64,000 nucleotides of DNA from Lachnospiraceae bacterium. GTDB lineage: Bacteria; Bacillota; Clostridia; Lachnospirales; Lachnospiraceae. Every line of letters begins with the position of its first letter. Position 1 is the first letter of the stretch. Positions 44,776 to 53,084 of the stretch are shown in pieces. The translations under genes and the position numbers were made by a program. The DNA is taken from the NCBI GenBank assembly GCA_017445585.1, contig JAFSTX010000052.1, forward strand, positions 1 through 64,000, read 5' to 3'. The notes under the pieces are model-generated. The model was not told the origin of the DNA, made no database searches, and worked only from the letters and a program-made list of their open reading frames with translations.

Positions 44776-45657
44776 TTACAGCTTGTAATTCTTCATATAG
44801 TTGATAAAGCTTCGAATGGCGTCGGAACGCTCCTGACCAGGGATATAGCACATGCAGATATAGGTGCGGATAGACTCCGTGAGCGGGACGAACGCCAGAT
44901 CCTCGTCGTTCAGCAGGGTCGTGAGCTTGCGAAGCATGAATCCTATACCGTAGTTCCTCTTGACCATATAGATAATATTGATCGATTTATTCGTATAGGC
45001 CACCTCTCTGGGTACGAAGTGCGCGGCCAGGCATGCTTCAAAGCATACATCGAAGAGTTTGCTTCCGTGCTGCCACATGATGATAGGCTCGTTTGCTATT
45101 TCCTTAAGATCAATACTTTTCCGCTTTGAGAGCGGATTTTTTTTATTTATGACAAGTACGAAATCATCCTCGGCAAGGGGCACGCAGGCGAAACCGTTAA
45201 GCTCTGTGGTAAGTTCCCTGGAGAAGGTGATATCGTAACGTCCGTCGATCAGCGGCTCCTTGATATTGCTCGTTTCATCTATCTTGTTGCGTATGACGAT
45301 ATCAGGGTGAGCGGCAGAGAAGCTGTTTATGGCCTCGGATATCCCGTAAGGATACGTCACCGGGATCGTGCCGACACGGATGGTCTGCTTCATACGCACT
45401 TCATCCTGATACCAGTCGCTGCGGAAGCTGATGTAATTATTCGCAAGGGGAATAGCACTGGTCAGGAACCTCTCGCCGTCTTCGGTCAGAGAAATGCGTC
45501 TCGTGGAGCGGTCAAAGAGCTTGCACCCGAGTTCTTTTTCAAGAGCGAGAATATGCTTTGAAAGACTTGATTGTGAAATAAATAACGAATCGGCGACGTC
45601 AGAATAGTTCTTTACCTGTGCCAGCTGGACGAATTCGTATATATAATCGAGATTCAT
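44776..45657 (-). CDS. LysR-family transcriptional regulator
   Basis: 293 residues from ATG at 45657 behind GGAGGTGAGC; a longer frame to 45792 lacks a ribosome site. The N-terminal winged helix-turn-helix reads 'EFVQLAQVKNYSDVADSLFI' followed by 'SQSSLSKHILALEKELGCKL', typical LysR. The remainder is the periplasmic-binding-like effector domain. It diverges from the AroC-like gene, and a LysR-type site lies between them, so it probably controls the shikimate-like/TRAP cluster in response to the imported acid or a pathway product. Confidence 0.92.
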   Translation of the reverse strand: MNLDYIYEFVQLAQVKNYSDVADSLFISQSSLSKHILALEKELGCKLFDRSTRRISLTEDGERFLTSAIPLANNYISFRSDWYQDEVRMKQTIRVGTIPVTYPYGISEAINSFSAAHPDIVIRNKIDETSNIKEPLIDGRYDITFSRELTTELNGFACVPLAEDDFVLVINKKNPLSKRKSIDLKEIANEPIIMWQHGSKLFDVCFEACLAAHFVPREVAYTNKSINIIYMVKRNYGIGFMLRKLTTLLNDEDLAFVPLTESIRTYICMCYIPGQERSDAIRSFINYMKNYKL

Positions 45658-45682
45658 AATGCTCACCTCCGCATACATGAAT

Positions 45683-45711
45683 ATAATACATGATGCTTCG
45701 AATATAATCAA
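45683..45711 (-). promoter_or_regulatory. promoter of the LysR gene
   Basis: On the - strand, TTGATT (complement of 45706-45711), a 17-base spacer and TATTAT (complement of 45683-45688). Confidence 0.65.
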
Positions 45712-45717
45712 GCAAAT

Positions 45718-45732
45718 ATTCCAAAGGGGAAT
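45718..45732. promoter_or_regulatory. LysR-type T-N11-A binding site
   Basis: ATTCC and GGAAT around AAAGG make a perfect 15-base palindrome with the T-N11-A pattern, between the divergent LysR and AroC-like promoters. GAATATAAT also occurs twice nearby (45679-45687 and 45700-45708), 21 bases or two helical turns apart. Confidence 0.65.
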
Positions 45733-45753
45733 AAATGAGCTTCGTAAAACGAA

Positions 45754-45782
45754 TTGACAAACCCGCCCCAAAAGCGCATTCT
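45754..45782 (+). promoter_or_regulatory. promoter of the AroC-like operon
   Basis: A perfect TTGACA (45754-45759), a 17-base spacer and a poor -10, CATTCT (45777-45782). A weak -10 with the LysR site 22 bases upstream of the -35 fits an activator-dependent promoter. Confidence 0.5.
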
Positions 45783-45841
45783 TAAGGCGCATTTCAAGAT
45801 CGAATTCCGTGAAAAGATCTATTATTTAAGGAGGTTTTGTT

Positions 45842-47020
45842 ATGAATGGCAACACTTTTGGGAGAGTATTCAGGGTGACGACCTGCGGAGAGTCATATTC
45901 CGGCGGTTTCCGTAAAGAACTCGATATCCCGTCATGCCTGTATGGCGGACTTATGACTATCGTAGACGGAGTGCCCGCCGGCATCAAGCTTACAGCTGAT
46001 ATGATCCAGGAAGAGCTCAACAAGCGCAAACCCGGGCAGTCACCTCTGGACAGTCCCCGTCTCGAGAAGGACCTCGTATATATCTTCTCGGGAGTTATGA
46101 TGGATCAGATGACCACCGGTGCGCCGGTAGGCATAGTGATCCCCAACAACGATATCGAGAATCTCCATATAGGACAGTACCACGATTACCAGGAGGCTGC
46201 ACGCCCCGGTCATGCAGAGATCACTTACATGAAGAGATACGGCCAGTACAATGACTGGGTCGGTGCGGGGCGTGCTTCGGGACGTGAGACCGTCAGCCGT
46301 GTCGCCGGCGGCGCAGTGGCAAAGGCTATCCTCGATCGCGAGGGCATCGACGTCATCGCCTACACCATCGAGAGCCACGGCATCAAGGCAAAGCCTATCA
46401 CCTACGAGGAAGCGAAGGCAAATTACCGCAAGAACGATATCAACTGCCCGGATCTTGCGGTCGCTCCCGCCATGGAAAAAGATATCCTCGATGTACGCAA
46501 GACCGGAGAGACCTGCGGGGGCATTATCGAACTTCTGGTCCACGGTCTGCCCGTGGGACTCGGCGAGCCCTGCTTTGATAAGCTCGAGGCAACCATCGCC
46601 CACGGTCTTATGAGTATCGGCGCCGTCAAGGGCATCGAAGTAGGTGCCGGCTTTAAGGTGGCCGAGATGGTCGGATCCGAGTGCAACGACGAGATGTACT
46701 GGGACGAAGAGACCGGCAGAGTAAGGTACTACTCAAATAACGCCGGCGGTTTCCTCGGCGGCCTCAGCAACGGCGATGAAGTCCGTATCCGGATCGCTGT
46801 CAAACCTACCCCTACCGTAGACGTAGTACAGAGAACTGTTGACTGCGGCAGCCACAAGAATGTGGAACTCAGCCCCATCACCAGACGCGACGCCTCGCTC
46901 CTTCCCCGCATCTATCCCGTATGCGAGGCCATGGTCAGAATCGCCATAGTGGACGCTCTGATGCAGTTCAAGGGCTACCGCAACATGGAAGATCTGGATC
47001 CCAAGTACGATCAGATCTGA
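45842..47020 (+). CDS. chorismate synthase-like protein with altered active site
   Basis: 392 residues. Chorismate synthase removes phosphate from EPSP with reduced FMN. Much of the family frame is present: 'NTFGRVFRVTTCGES', 'KRKPGQSPLDSPRLEKD', 'ARPGHAE' with His124, 'GRASGRETVSRVAGGAVAK' and 'DALMQFKGYRN'. However, the signature GESHG reads G-E-S-Y-S, so the first catalytic His is Tyr19 (codon at 45896), about 12 residues are inserted after it, and the usual D-x-R-G-G-G-R-S-S is 'NDWVGAGRAS'. It is first in an operon with an AroA-like gene and transport genes. It may be a divergent chorismate synthase or a paralogue acting on another phosphorylated cyclic enolpyruvate. Confidence 0.8.
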   Translation: MNGNTFGRVFRVTTCGESYSGGFRKELDIPSCLYGGLMTIVDGVPAGIKLTADMIQEELNKRKPGQSPLDSPRLEKDLVYIFSGVMMDQMTTGAPVGIVIPNNDIENLHIGQYHDYQEAARPGHAEITYMKRYGQYNDWVGAGRASGRETVSRVAGGAVAKAILDREGIDVIAYTIESHGIKAKPITYEEAKANYRKNDINCPDLAVAPAMEKDILDVRKTGETCGGIIELLVHGLPVGLGEPCFDKLEATIAHGLMSIGAVKGIEVGAGFKVAEMVGSECNDEMYWDEETGRVRYYSNNAGGFLGGLSNGDEVRIRIAVKPTPTVDVVQRTVDCGSHKNVELSPITRRDASLLPRIYPVCEAMVRIAIVDALMQFKGYRNMEDLDPKYDQI

Positions 47021-47042
47021 TAAAAGCATTCAGGAGAATAAA

Positions 47043-48335
47043 ATGATAGTCATATCAAAACCCTGCAAACTCAGCGGCGAGCTGTCGGTTCCCGGTTCAA
47101 AGAGCCACACGATCCGTGCCGTCCTTACGGCGGCCATGACGGAGGGCACTTCCGTGATCAGAAATCCGCTTACCAGCGACGATGCGAAGAGCGCCCTTAA
47201 GGCGGCGGCCGATTTCGGAGCCGAAGTTCTGGAAGAGGACGGAGTATGGAAGGTCACCGGAGGTCCGGGACGCCTGCATACGCCGGACAATTACATCGAC
47301 GCCGGCAACTCCGGCACTACTACGTACTTTGTCATGGGCGTCGCCTCTGTCCTGGACGGATATACATTTATCACCGGAGACGAGCAGATCAGACGCCGTC
47401 CGGCGATAGAAATGGCAGAGCAGATCAACGCTCTCGGCGGAGAAGCGGTCCTGTTCCATCCGGAGACCAAATCGCCGCCCCTCTATATCAGAGGACCCAG
47501 ACACGGCGGAAAGTGCCGCTTCGAAGGCAAGAATTCCCAGTATGTATCGGGCATCCTGCTTTCGGCACCTCTGGTAGACGGCGACACGGAGGTCTTCATC
47601 GACAGACCCTTTGAGAAACCCTATCTGCAGCTGACACTGGACTGGATGAAACGGTTCGGAGTGGACTGCGAGAACGAGGGCGGCAGATACGATCACTTCC
47701 TCGTAAAGGGCAATCAGTCCTACAAAGCATGTGACGCCACCGTACCCGCCGACTGGTCGGGGGTCGCATTCCCTCTGATGGCTGGACTGGTCACCGGCTC
47801 CGAGATCGTGATCAGCGGAGTTGATTTTGAAGACAGTCAGGGAGACAAGGCGGTCGTAGACTACATGCTCGGTATGGGAGCCGATCTGACGAAGGACCAG
47901 GCAGGCCGCCGGCTCTTCGTCCGCGGCGGCAAAAAGCTCGTCAGCGGTGTCACGATCAACCTCCAGGATACTCCGGACGCGCTTCCCGCGCTCTCTGTGG
48001 CTGCGGCCTTTGCCGAAGGCGATACGACCTTTACCGGCCTTGCTCACGTCAGGGTCAAGGAGACCGACAGAGTCGCAGTCATGCAGGAGGAACTCTCCAA
48101 GATGGGCGCCGATATCGAGATCGGACCCGACTATATGGTGGTCCATGGTGGAAAACCGCTCCACGGAGCGACAGTCGAAAGTCACGGAGATCACAGGATC
48201 GCGATGGCCATGACGGTAGCCGGAATGATGGCAAAGGGAGAGACCGTGGTGCGCGGCGCAGAGTGCGCCAGCGTATCATTCCCCGGTTTTTACGAAAAAA
48301 TGCTTGGGATAGGAGCAGATCTGGAAATCAGATAA
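47043..48335 (+). CDS. EPSP synthase-like enolpyruvyl transferase with altered PEP site
   Basis: 430 residues of the AroA family, which joins PEP to shikimate 3-phosphate. Present are 'VPGSKSHTIRAVLTAA', 'TGDEQIRRRPAIEM', 'DTPDALPALSVAAAFAEG', 'VRVKETDRVAVM' and 'GDHRIAMAM'. The segment that in known EPSP synthases reads GNAGT-x-x-R (Arg124 in Escherichia coli, contacting PEP) is here 'GNSGTTTY', so that Arg is Tyr95 (codon at 47325). 'GKNSQYVSGILL' and 'VPADWSGVAFPL' also differ from the usual QxxSALL and ASSA patterns. It is 22 bases after the AroC-like gene. It may carry out a related transfer on another substrate, or work with altered kinetics. Confidence 0.82.
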   Translation: MIVISKPCKLSGELSVPGSKSHTIRAVLTAAMTEGTSVIRNPLTSDDAKSALKAAADFGAEVLEEDGVWKVTGGPGRLHTPDNYIDAGNSGTTTYFVMGVASVLDGYTFITGDEQIRRRPAIEMAEQINALGGEAVLFHPETKSPPLYIRGPRHGGKCRFEGKNSQYVSGILLSAPLVDGDTEVFIDRPFEKPYLQLTLDWMKRFGVDCENEGGRYDHFLVKGNQSYKACDATVPADWSGVAFPLMAGLVTGSEIVISGVDFEDSQGDKAVVDYMLGMGADLTKDQAGRRLFVRGGKKLVSGVTINLQDTPDALPALSVAAAFAEGDTTFTGLAHVRVKETDRVAVMQEELSKMGADIEIGPDYMVVHGGKPLHGATVESHGDHRIAMAMTVAGMMAKGETVVRGAECASVSFPGFYEKMLGIGADLEIR

Positions 48336-48351
48336 GCATCAGGAAAGACGT

Positions 48352-49857
48352 ATGAATATTACAAAAGAATACAAATATGATGTTCTCGTGGCAGGCGGAG
48401 GCAGTGCTGGCGTTGCGGCAGGCATTGCCGCCGCCAGACGCGGTCACAGGGTCCTGCTACTCGAGGCAAGGGAGTCGCTGGGAGGATATGCGACCAACGG
48501 CTACGTACACGGTATAGACGGAGTTATCAGCGGCATCGGCGCGGAGATAGTAGAAGAGCTCAAAAAAACCGATGATGTGGTGCCGAAAACCCGGTTCGGG
48601 ATGAATGTGGTGTTCGATCCCGAGAAAGGGAAACTGTGCATGGAGGCGAAGCTTCTGAAGGCAGGAGTGAGGATACTCTACGGCGTGACAGTAATAGACT
48701 GCGAGGTACAGGACGGACGTATCAGAAAGGTGATCGCCTTCGGTAAGTCAGGGGCTTTCTCCGTAGAGGCGAAGGTCTATATCGACGCCACCGGAGATGC
48801 AGATCTGGCCAGAGCAGCCAAAGTCCCCTACGAGACAGGCGCACCAGAGTATGCGGGACTTAACATGAGCTCCACTCAGGTCTTCAGGCTTTCCCATGTG
48901 AACCGCAAAAAGTATATGGAGGCAGATGCTCAGTGGCGGCTGGAGAACCCTCAGGAAGCAGCAAAAAGCAGCTATATGGCGCATATGTACCGTGAGGGCG
49001 TAAAAGCAGGGCTTCTTCCGTACTTCATTTTCCCGACGGCGCTCTTTTATCCGCTTCCTCACACGGACGATGAATGTGCGGACGTGACCGTAAACAGCAG
49101 CCACAGCATCTACTGCAGGAGCGACGATACCGAGGATCGCACCAGACAGATCATCGAGCAGCATCAGAGCATGCTCTGCATGGAACGCTTCTTCAGGGAG
49201 ATGGTTCCGGGATTTGAGGACTGCTACGTGGCGAATATCGCTCCGATGCACGGCTTCAGAGAGACCCGCAGGATCATGGGACGCTACGAGATGACGGATT
49301 CGGACATCGTCCTCGGTCGCAAATTCGACGACGCAGTCTGCAGATTCGCCGGAGGTCTGGATGTACACCATCCTACCAGCCGCGAGCACGGTTTCATCAG
49401 ACACACTCATATGACGGGAGATACAGGAAACGCGTTCGTGAGCGAGGCGGGGACGCCTGCTCAGGAGGTCGGGATACATAATTTTACCGTTCCCGACGGG
49501 CCAGAGGTAAGACCGGTTCCATACGACTGGTGCGAGATCCCTTACAGATGCCTGCTCCCTCAGGACGTGGAGGGGCTCCTCGTAGCCGGACGCTGCATTT
49601 CCGCGAGTACGGCGGCTTCTTCCGGGACCAGGACCATAGGTTCCTGTCTTACGACCGGTCAGGCGGCAGGCACCGCAGCAGCTCTCTCGATCGAGGAAGG
49701 TGTCGATCCTTCCTGCCTGGACACCGCGCAGCTGCGCCGGATCCTGATCGCGGACGGAGTGAGTCTGGAAGGAAAGATAGAAGACGTGGCGGAGAAGTCG
49801 GAGGACGACGAACTCTATGTCTCTTTCCTGGACAACGTCAAGATAAGAAAAAAATGA
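48352..49857 (+). CDS. FAD-dependent oxidoreductase (FAD_oxidored family)
   Basis: 501 residues. The FAD-binding start is 'DVLVAGGGSAGVAAGIAAAR', then 'LLEARESLGGYATNGY' and 'YIDATGDADLARAAKVPY', and near the end 'GLLVAGRCISASTAASSGTR' with 'IGSCLTTGQAAGTAAAL', the pattern of the FAD_oxidored family (PF12831 type). These are soluble flavoproteins often found in catabolic clusters, with unknown or varied substrates. It lies 16 bases after the AroA-like gene and before the TRAP genes, so it probably oxidises or reduces the imported cyclic acid. No haem or Fe-S motif is present. Confidence 0.8.
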   Translation: MNITKEYKYDVLVAGGGSAGVAAGIAAARRGHRVLLLEARESLGGYATNGYVHGIDGVISGIGAEIVEELKKTDDVVPKTRFGMNVVFDPEKGKLCMEAKLLKAGVRILYGVTVIDCEVQDGRIRKVIAFGKSGAFSVEAKVYIDATGDADLARAAKVPYETGAPEYAGLNMSSTQVFRLSHVNRKKYMEADAQWRLENPQEAAKSSYMAHMYREGVKAGLLPYFIFPTALFYPLPHTDDECADVTVNSSHSIYCRSDDTEDRTRQIIEQHQSMLCMERFFREMVPGFEDCYVANIAPMHGFRETRRIMGRYEMTDSDIVLGRKFDDAVCRFAGGLDVHHPTSREHGFIRHTHMTGDTGNAFVSEAGTPAQEVGIHNFTVPDGPEVRPVPYDWCEIPYRCLLPQDVEGLLVAGRCISASTAASSGTRTIGSCLTTGQAAGTAAALSIEEGVDPSCLDTAQLRRILIADGVSLEGKIEDVAEKSEDDELYVSFLDNVKIRKK

Positions 49858-49877
49858 TTGTCTGAGCAAAAGCTTTT

Positions 49878-49883
49878 TATAAT
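49878..49883 (+). promoter_or_regulatory. possible internal promoter before the TRAP genes
   Basis: A perfect TATAAT lies in the 60-base gap between the FAD oxidoreductase and dctQ. The best -35 (TTGTCT at 49858-49863) is only 14 bases away, so support is limited. Confidence 0.3.
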
Positions 49884-49917
49884 GTCTTTCGGGGCAATAA
49901 ATCAGAAAGGAGAAGGA

Positions 49918-50538
49918 ATGAACATCAAGAACAAAAAACTGGCCTGGTGGGAAGAAAACGCCGAAGGCGCCTTTGAAGGTTTCCTTCGCTTCTGGGCGCT
50001 TGTCGTTATGACGATACAGATCGTTACGCGCTATTTCTTCAATCACCCCTTGGTCTGGACAGAAGAAGTAGCACGTTTCCTGAATATATTTGCAGTTATG
50101 ACTACTCTCGCCTGGGCCATTCGTCTTCACTGTGAGATGAAAGTTACGGTAGTAGTGGATTTCCTGCCCAAAAAGCTGAGAAAATTCATTGGCGAGGTCA
50201 TGTATCTCTTCGGTCTGGTGATCATAGTCTACCTGTTCTACAACAGCATCTATGTAGTGATTGAGGCTCAGAAGACCGGCAAGATCGGCGCCGCCACAGA
50301 GATCCCTTACTGGATCATCTACCTGTCTGCACCTTTCGGCTTCGGACTGGCTATCGTCAGATATATCCAGCAGTATTATCTGAAGATAAAGGGCTTTATC
50401 AACAGAAAGAAGGGTATAGAGACGGAAGAAGTCCACACGGAGACCGAGGTTGAGGCCGAAGTCAGAGAGGCCATGGAGCAGGAAAAGGCAGCAGCCGAGA
50501 GAATGGAATCTGAGAAGAAGGAGGATAAGGAATCATGA
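49918..50538 (+). CDS. TRAP transporter small membrane subunit (DctQ type)
   Basis: 206 residues from ATG 49918 behind AAAGGAGAAGG. Four helices, with the family's 'VTRYFFNHPLVWTEEVARFL' and 'FAVMTTLAWAIRLHCEMKV'. A charged, glutamate-rich tail of about 35 residues extends past the last helix, longer than usual. With DctM and DctP it forms a secondary transporter driven by a sodium or proton gradient, taking up an organic acid. It overlaps the dctM start by ATGA. Confidence 0.9.
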   Translation: MNIKNKKLAWWEENAEGAFEGFLRFWALVVMTIQIVTRYFFNHPLVWTEEVARFLNIFAVMTTLAWAIRLHCEMKVTVVVDFLPKKLRKFIGEVMYLFGLVIIVYLFYNSIYVVIEAQKTGKIGAATEIPYWIIYLSAPFGFGLAIVRYIQQYYLKIKGFINRKKGIETEEVHTETEVEAEVREAMEQEKAAAERMESEKKEDKES

Positions 50539-51830
50539 GTATCGTTGCAATAGTATTCATAGTATTCTTTGCGCTCCTGATCCTGGGATGCCCCATCGTA
50601 TTCGTCATCCTGACCACTGATCTGCTCCCCGGAGTGATAGATTCCACCTTCGTCGGAAACGCTCAGTATGTAGTCAGAAATATCATATCCTGTGCGGATT
50701 CCACCGCTCTGCTCGCGCCGCCCATGTTCACTCTGGCCGGTATTATCATGAGCCAGGGCGGCATAGCAAAGCGTATCTACAACGTCTTTATGTATTTCGT
50801 GGGAAAGCTCCCGGCCGGCATGCCCTGTGCGGTAGTTCTTACCTGCCTGTTCTACGGATGTATCTCGGGCTCCGGCACTGCCACTGCCGCTGCCGTCGGT
50901 TCCATGACGATCCCGCTGCTGCTTGAACTGGGCTATGACAAGCCTTTCGTAGGCGTCGTAGTAGCTGCTTCCGCAGGTCTGGGCGTCATCATCCCTCCCA
51001 GCAATCCCTACATCCTGTATGGACTTGCGACGAACACATCCATCGGAGCCCTGTTCCTGGGCGGTATCATCCCCGGATGCGTGCTGGCCGTATTCCTCTG
51101 CCTCTACGCGATCCTCTACTGCAAGAAGCACGGCGAGGACAAGGAAAAGATCAATAAGGCTGTCGACGAGCTGCGTGCAAAGGGCTTCTGGGCAGTATTC
51201 AAGGACAGCTTCTGGGCTCTGCTTACTCCCGTGATCCTGCTCGGCGGTCTGTACTCCGGCGTCGTCACGGTCACAGAGGTCGCCATAGTATCGGTTATCT
51301 ACGCGCTGCTCGTTTCCGCGTTCATCTACAAAGGTACGAACTTTATGGGCATGTGCAAGATGTTCGTCAGCGCCTCGAGAGCCAGTGCTCCGCTTAACAT
51401 CATGATCGTCAGCGCGATGGTCATGGGCCGGATCTTTACTGCACTGCAGATTCCTACCATGGTATCCAACTTCCTGGTGGGAACCTTCAGCACCAAGTTC
51501 GGCATCCTGATCATAGTGAATGTCATCCTGCTCTTTATCGGAATGGTCATGGACACCGGTCCCGCCATCCTGATATTTGCTCCGATGCTCCTGCCTATCT
51601 GCTCGTCCATGAACATCGACCCCGTACATATGGGTATCTTCATGACGATCAACATGGCCATCGGTTTCGTATCGCCGCCTTTCGGACAGACGCTTTTTAT
51701 CACCGGCCCTCTGGTAGGCATAGAGGCGATGACTATAGGCAAGAAGTCATTCCCTTGTATAGGACTGATGATCGTAGCACTGCTCATCATCACCTTTATC
51801 CCCGAGCTCACGCTCTGGCTTGCGTACTAA
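50535..51830 (+). CDS. TRAP transporter large membrane subunit (DctM type)
   Basis: 431 residues, the usual DctM length, with about 12 helices. Family marks include 'LGCPIVFVILTTDLLPGV', 'FYGCISGSGTATAAAVGSM', 'ASAGLGVIIPPSNPYILYG' and 'MGIFMTINMAIGFVSPPFGQ'. It is the transport channel of the TRAP system. Its start overlaps dctQ, and DctP follows 49 bases later, so the three form a standard set placed inside the shikimate-like operon. Confidence 0.94.
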   Translation: MSIVAIVFIVFFALLILGCPIVFVILTTDLLPGVIDSTFVGNAQYVVRNIISCADSTALLAPPMFTLAGIIMSQGGIAKRIYNVFMYFVGKLPAGMPCAVVLTCLFYGCISGSGTATAAAVGSMTIPLLLELGYDKPFVGVVVAASAGLGVIIPPSNPYILYGLATNTSIGALFLGGIIPGCVLAVFLCLYAILYCKKHGEDKEKINKAVDELRAKGFWAVFKDSFWALLTPVILLGGLYSGVVTVTEVAIVSVIYALLVSAFIYKGTNFMGMCKMFVSASRASAPLNIMIVSAMVMGRIFTALQIPTMVSNFLVGTFSTKFGILIIVNVILLFIGMVMDTGPAILIFAPMLLPICSSMNIDPVHMGIFMTINMAIGFVSPPFGQTLFITGPLVGIEAMTIGKKSFPCIGLMIVALLIITFIPELTLWLAY

Positions 51831-51879
51831 AACCCGTTTGAGGGTAAATGTATAAACATTTTTAAGGAGGAAATGAAAA

Positions 51880-52995
51880 ATGAAAAAGCTTTTAGCATTT
51901 GTACTGGCAGCAGTTATGGTACTGTCACTTGCGGCCTGCGGAAGTTCCGAATCCGGTTCCAGCGCTGCTCCTGACACCAAGGCGGCGGAGAACGATACCA
52001 CTCCCGCGGCCGAGCAGCCTTCCGAATCTGAAGCGGCCGGTCTTCCCGCAGACGGCCCCACCTTCAATATCCAGCTTGCTCACTGCGATACCGAGTCTTC
52101 TCCCATGCAGACTACCGCTCTTAAGTTCAAGGAGTTAACTGAAGCCAAGTCCGGCGGCAAGATCACTGTCACCATTTACCCCAACTCTCAGATGGGTTCT
52201 GACGGCGACAACCTGACGAACGTCAAGATCGGCGACCTTCAGGCTGCTTTCCTGGCCACCTCACTTACTGCTTCCGAAAACAACGCTGCTTACTCCTGCT
52301 CCATTCCTTTCAACTTCGCAGGATGGGCTACCGAAGATCTGCAGAAGCTTGCCAGCGATTCCGAGTGGCGTGAGGCCATGAACAAGGCCGCTAACGATTC
52401 CGGTTTCGTGCTCGGTACCATCGTAGTCGGACAGCCCATGTACTTTAACACCAAAGAGCCTGTCGAGAAGTTCGAAGACTTTGCCGGCAAGAAGATCCGT
52501 GTCGCTCAGTCTGCAGCCAACATCGCCATGATCAACGCTCTCGGCGCTGCCGCTACTCCTCTGGCTTACAGTGAGCTGTACATGTCCCTGCAGCAGGGTC
52601 TGGTGGATGGATGGTACAATCAGCCCGCCACCATGCTTGCCTGCAAGTCCTATGAGCAGGCCACCTACGTAACTAAGCTCGCTCCTTCCGTATCATTCGT
52701 CAGCATTATCCTTAACAAGGCTTTCGTAGATGGAATGCCCGAGGCTTATCAGGCAGTCCTGTCTGAGGCTCTCGCTGAGACCGAGCAGTTCGGTGATCAG
52801 ACCTATGCTGATCTGCTCAACTCCAATCTGGATGAGCTCGGCAAGTACGTCACCTACATTGAAGTTACCGACGAGTTCGTGCAGCAGTGCATCGAGGCTG
52901 AGAAGGACGCTGTAGCTGAGCAGAAAGCCCGCGTAGAGGATCAGTCCATCATAACCGCTCTTGAAAACAGCATGAAAAAGATCAAAGGCAACTGA
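51880..52995 (+). CDS. TRAP transporter solute-binding lipoprotein (DctP type)
   Basis: 371 residues. A lipoprotein signal ends in 'LSLAACGSS', followed by a Ser/Glu-rich linker to about residue 55 and a DctP domain: 'SSPMQTTALKFKELTEAKSG', 'IYPNSQMGSD', 'FAGKKIRVAQSAA' with the conserved carboxylate-binding Arg, and 'LYMSLQQGLVDGWYNQPATM'. It captures an organic acid outside the membrane for DctQM. The surrounding dehydroquinate-, shikimate- and zinc-dehydrogenase-type genes make a quinate- or shikimate-like acid a fair guess. A terminator hairpin follows directly, so this gene may be made in excess over those after it. Confidence 0.92.
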   Translation: MKKLLAFVLAAVMVLSLAACGSSESGSSAAPDTKAAENDTTPAAEQPSESEAAGLPADGPTFNIQLAHCDTESSPMQTTALKFKELTEAKSGGKITVTIYPNSQMGSDGDNLTNVKIGDLQAAFLATSLTASENNAAYSCSIPFNFAGWATEDLQKLASDSEWREAMNKAANDSGFVLGTIVVGQPMYFNTKEPVEKFEDFAGKKIRVAQSAANIAMINALGAAATPLAYSELYMSLQQGLVDGWYNQPATMLACKSYEQATYVTKLAPSVSFVSIILNKAFVDGMPEAYQAVLSEALAETEQFGDQTYADLLNSNLDELGKYVTYIEVTDEFVQQCIEAEKDAVAEQKARVEDQSIITALENSMKKIKGN

Positions 52996-53037
52996 GATCA
53001 GATGACGCCGCTGCGGTAAACGTGCGGCAGACAGATC

Positions 53038-53071
53038 AGGCGCCGGGGACATATGCGAACCGGCGCCTTTT
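53038..53071 (+). terminator. hairpin terminator/attenuator between dctP and the AroD-like gene
   Basis: AGGCGCCGG (53038-53046) pairs perfectly with CCGGCGCCT (53060-53068), followed by TTTT. It lies inside an otherwise continuous operon, just before the next Shine-Dalgarno. Confidence 0.75.
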
Positions 53072-53084
53072 ATGGAGGTAAAAA

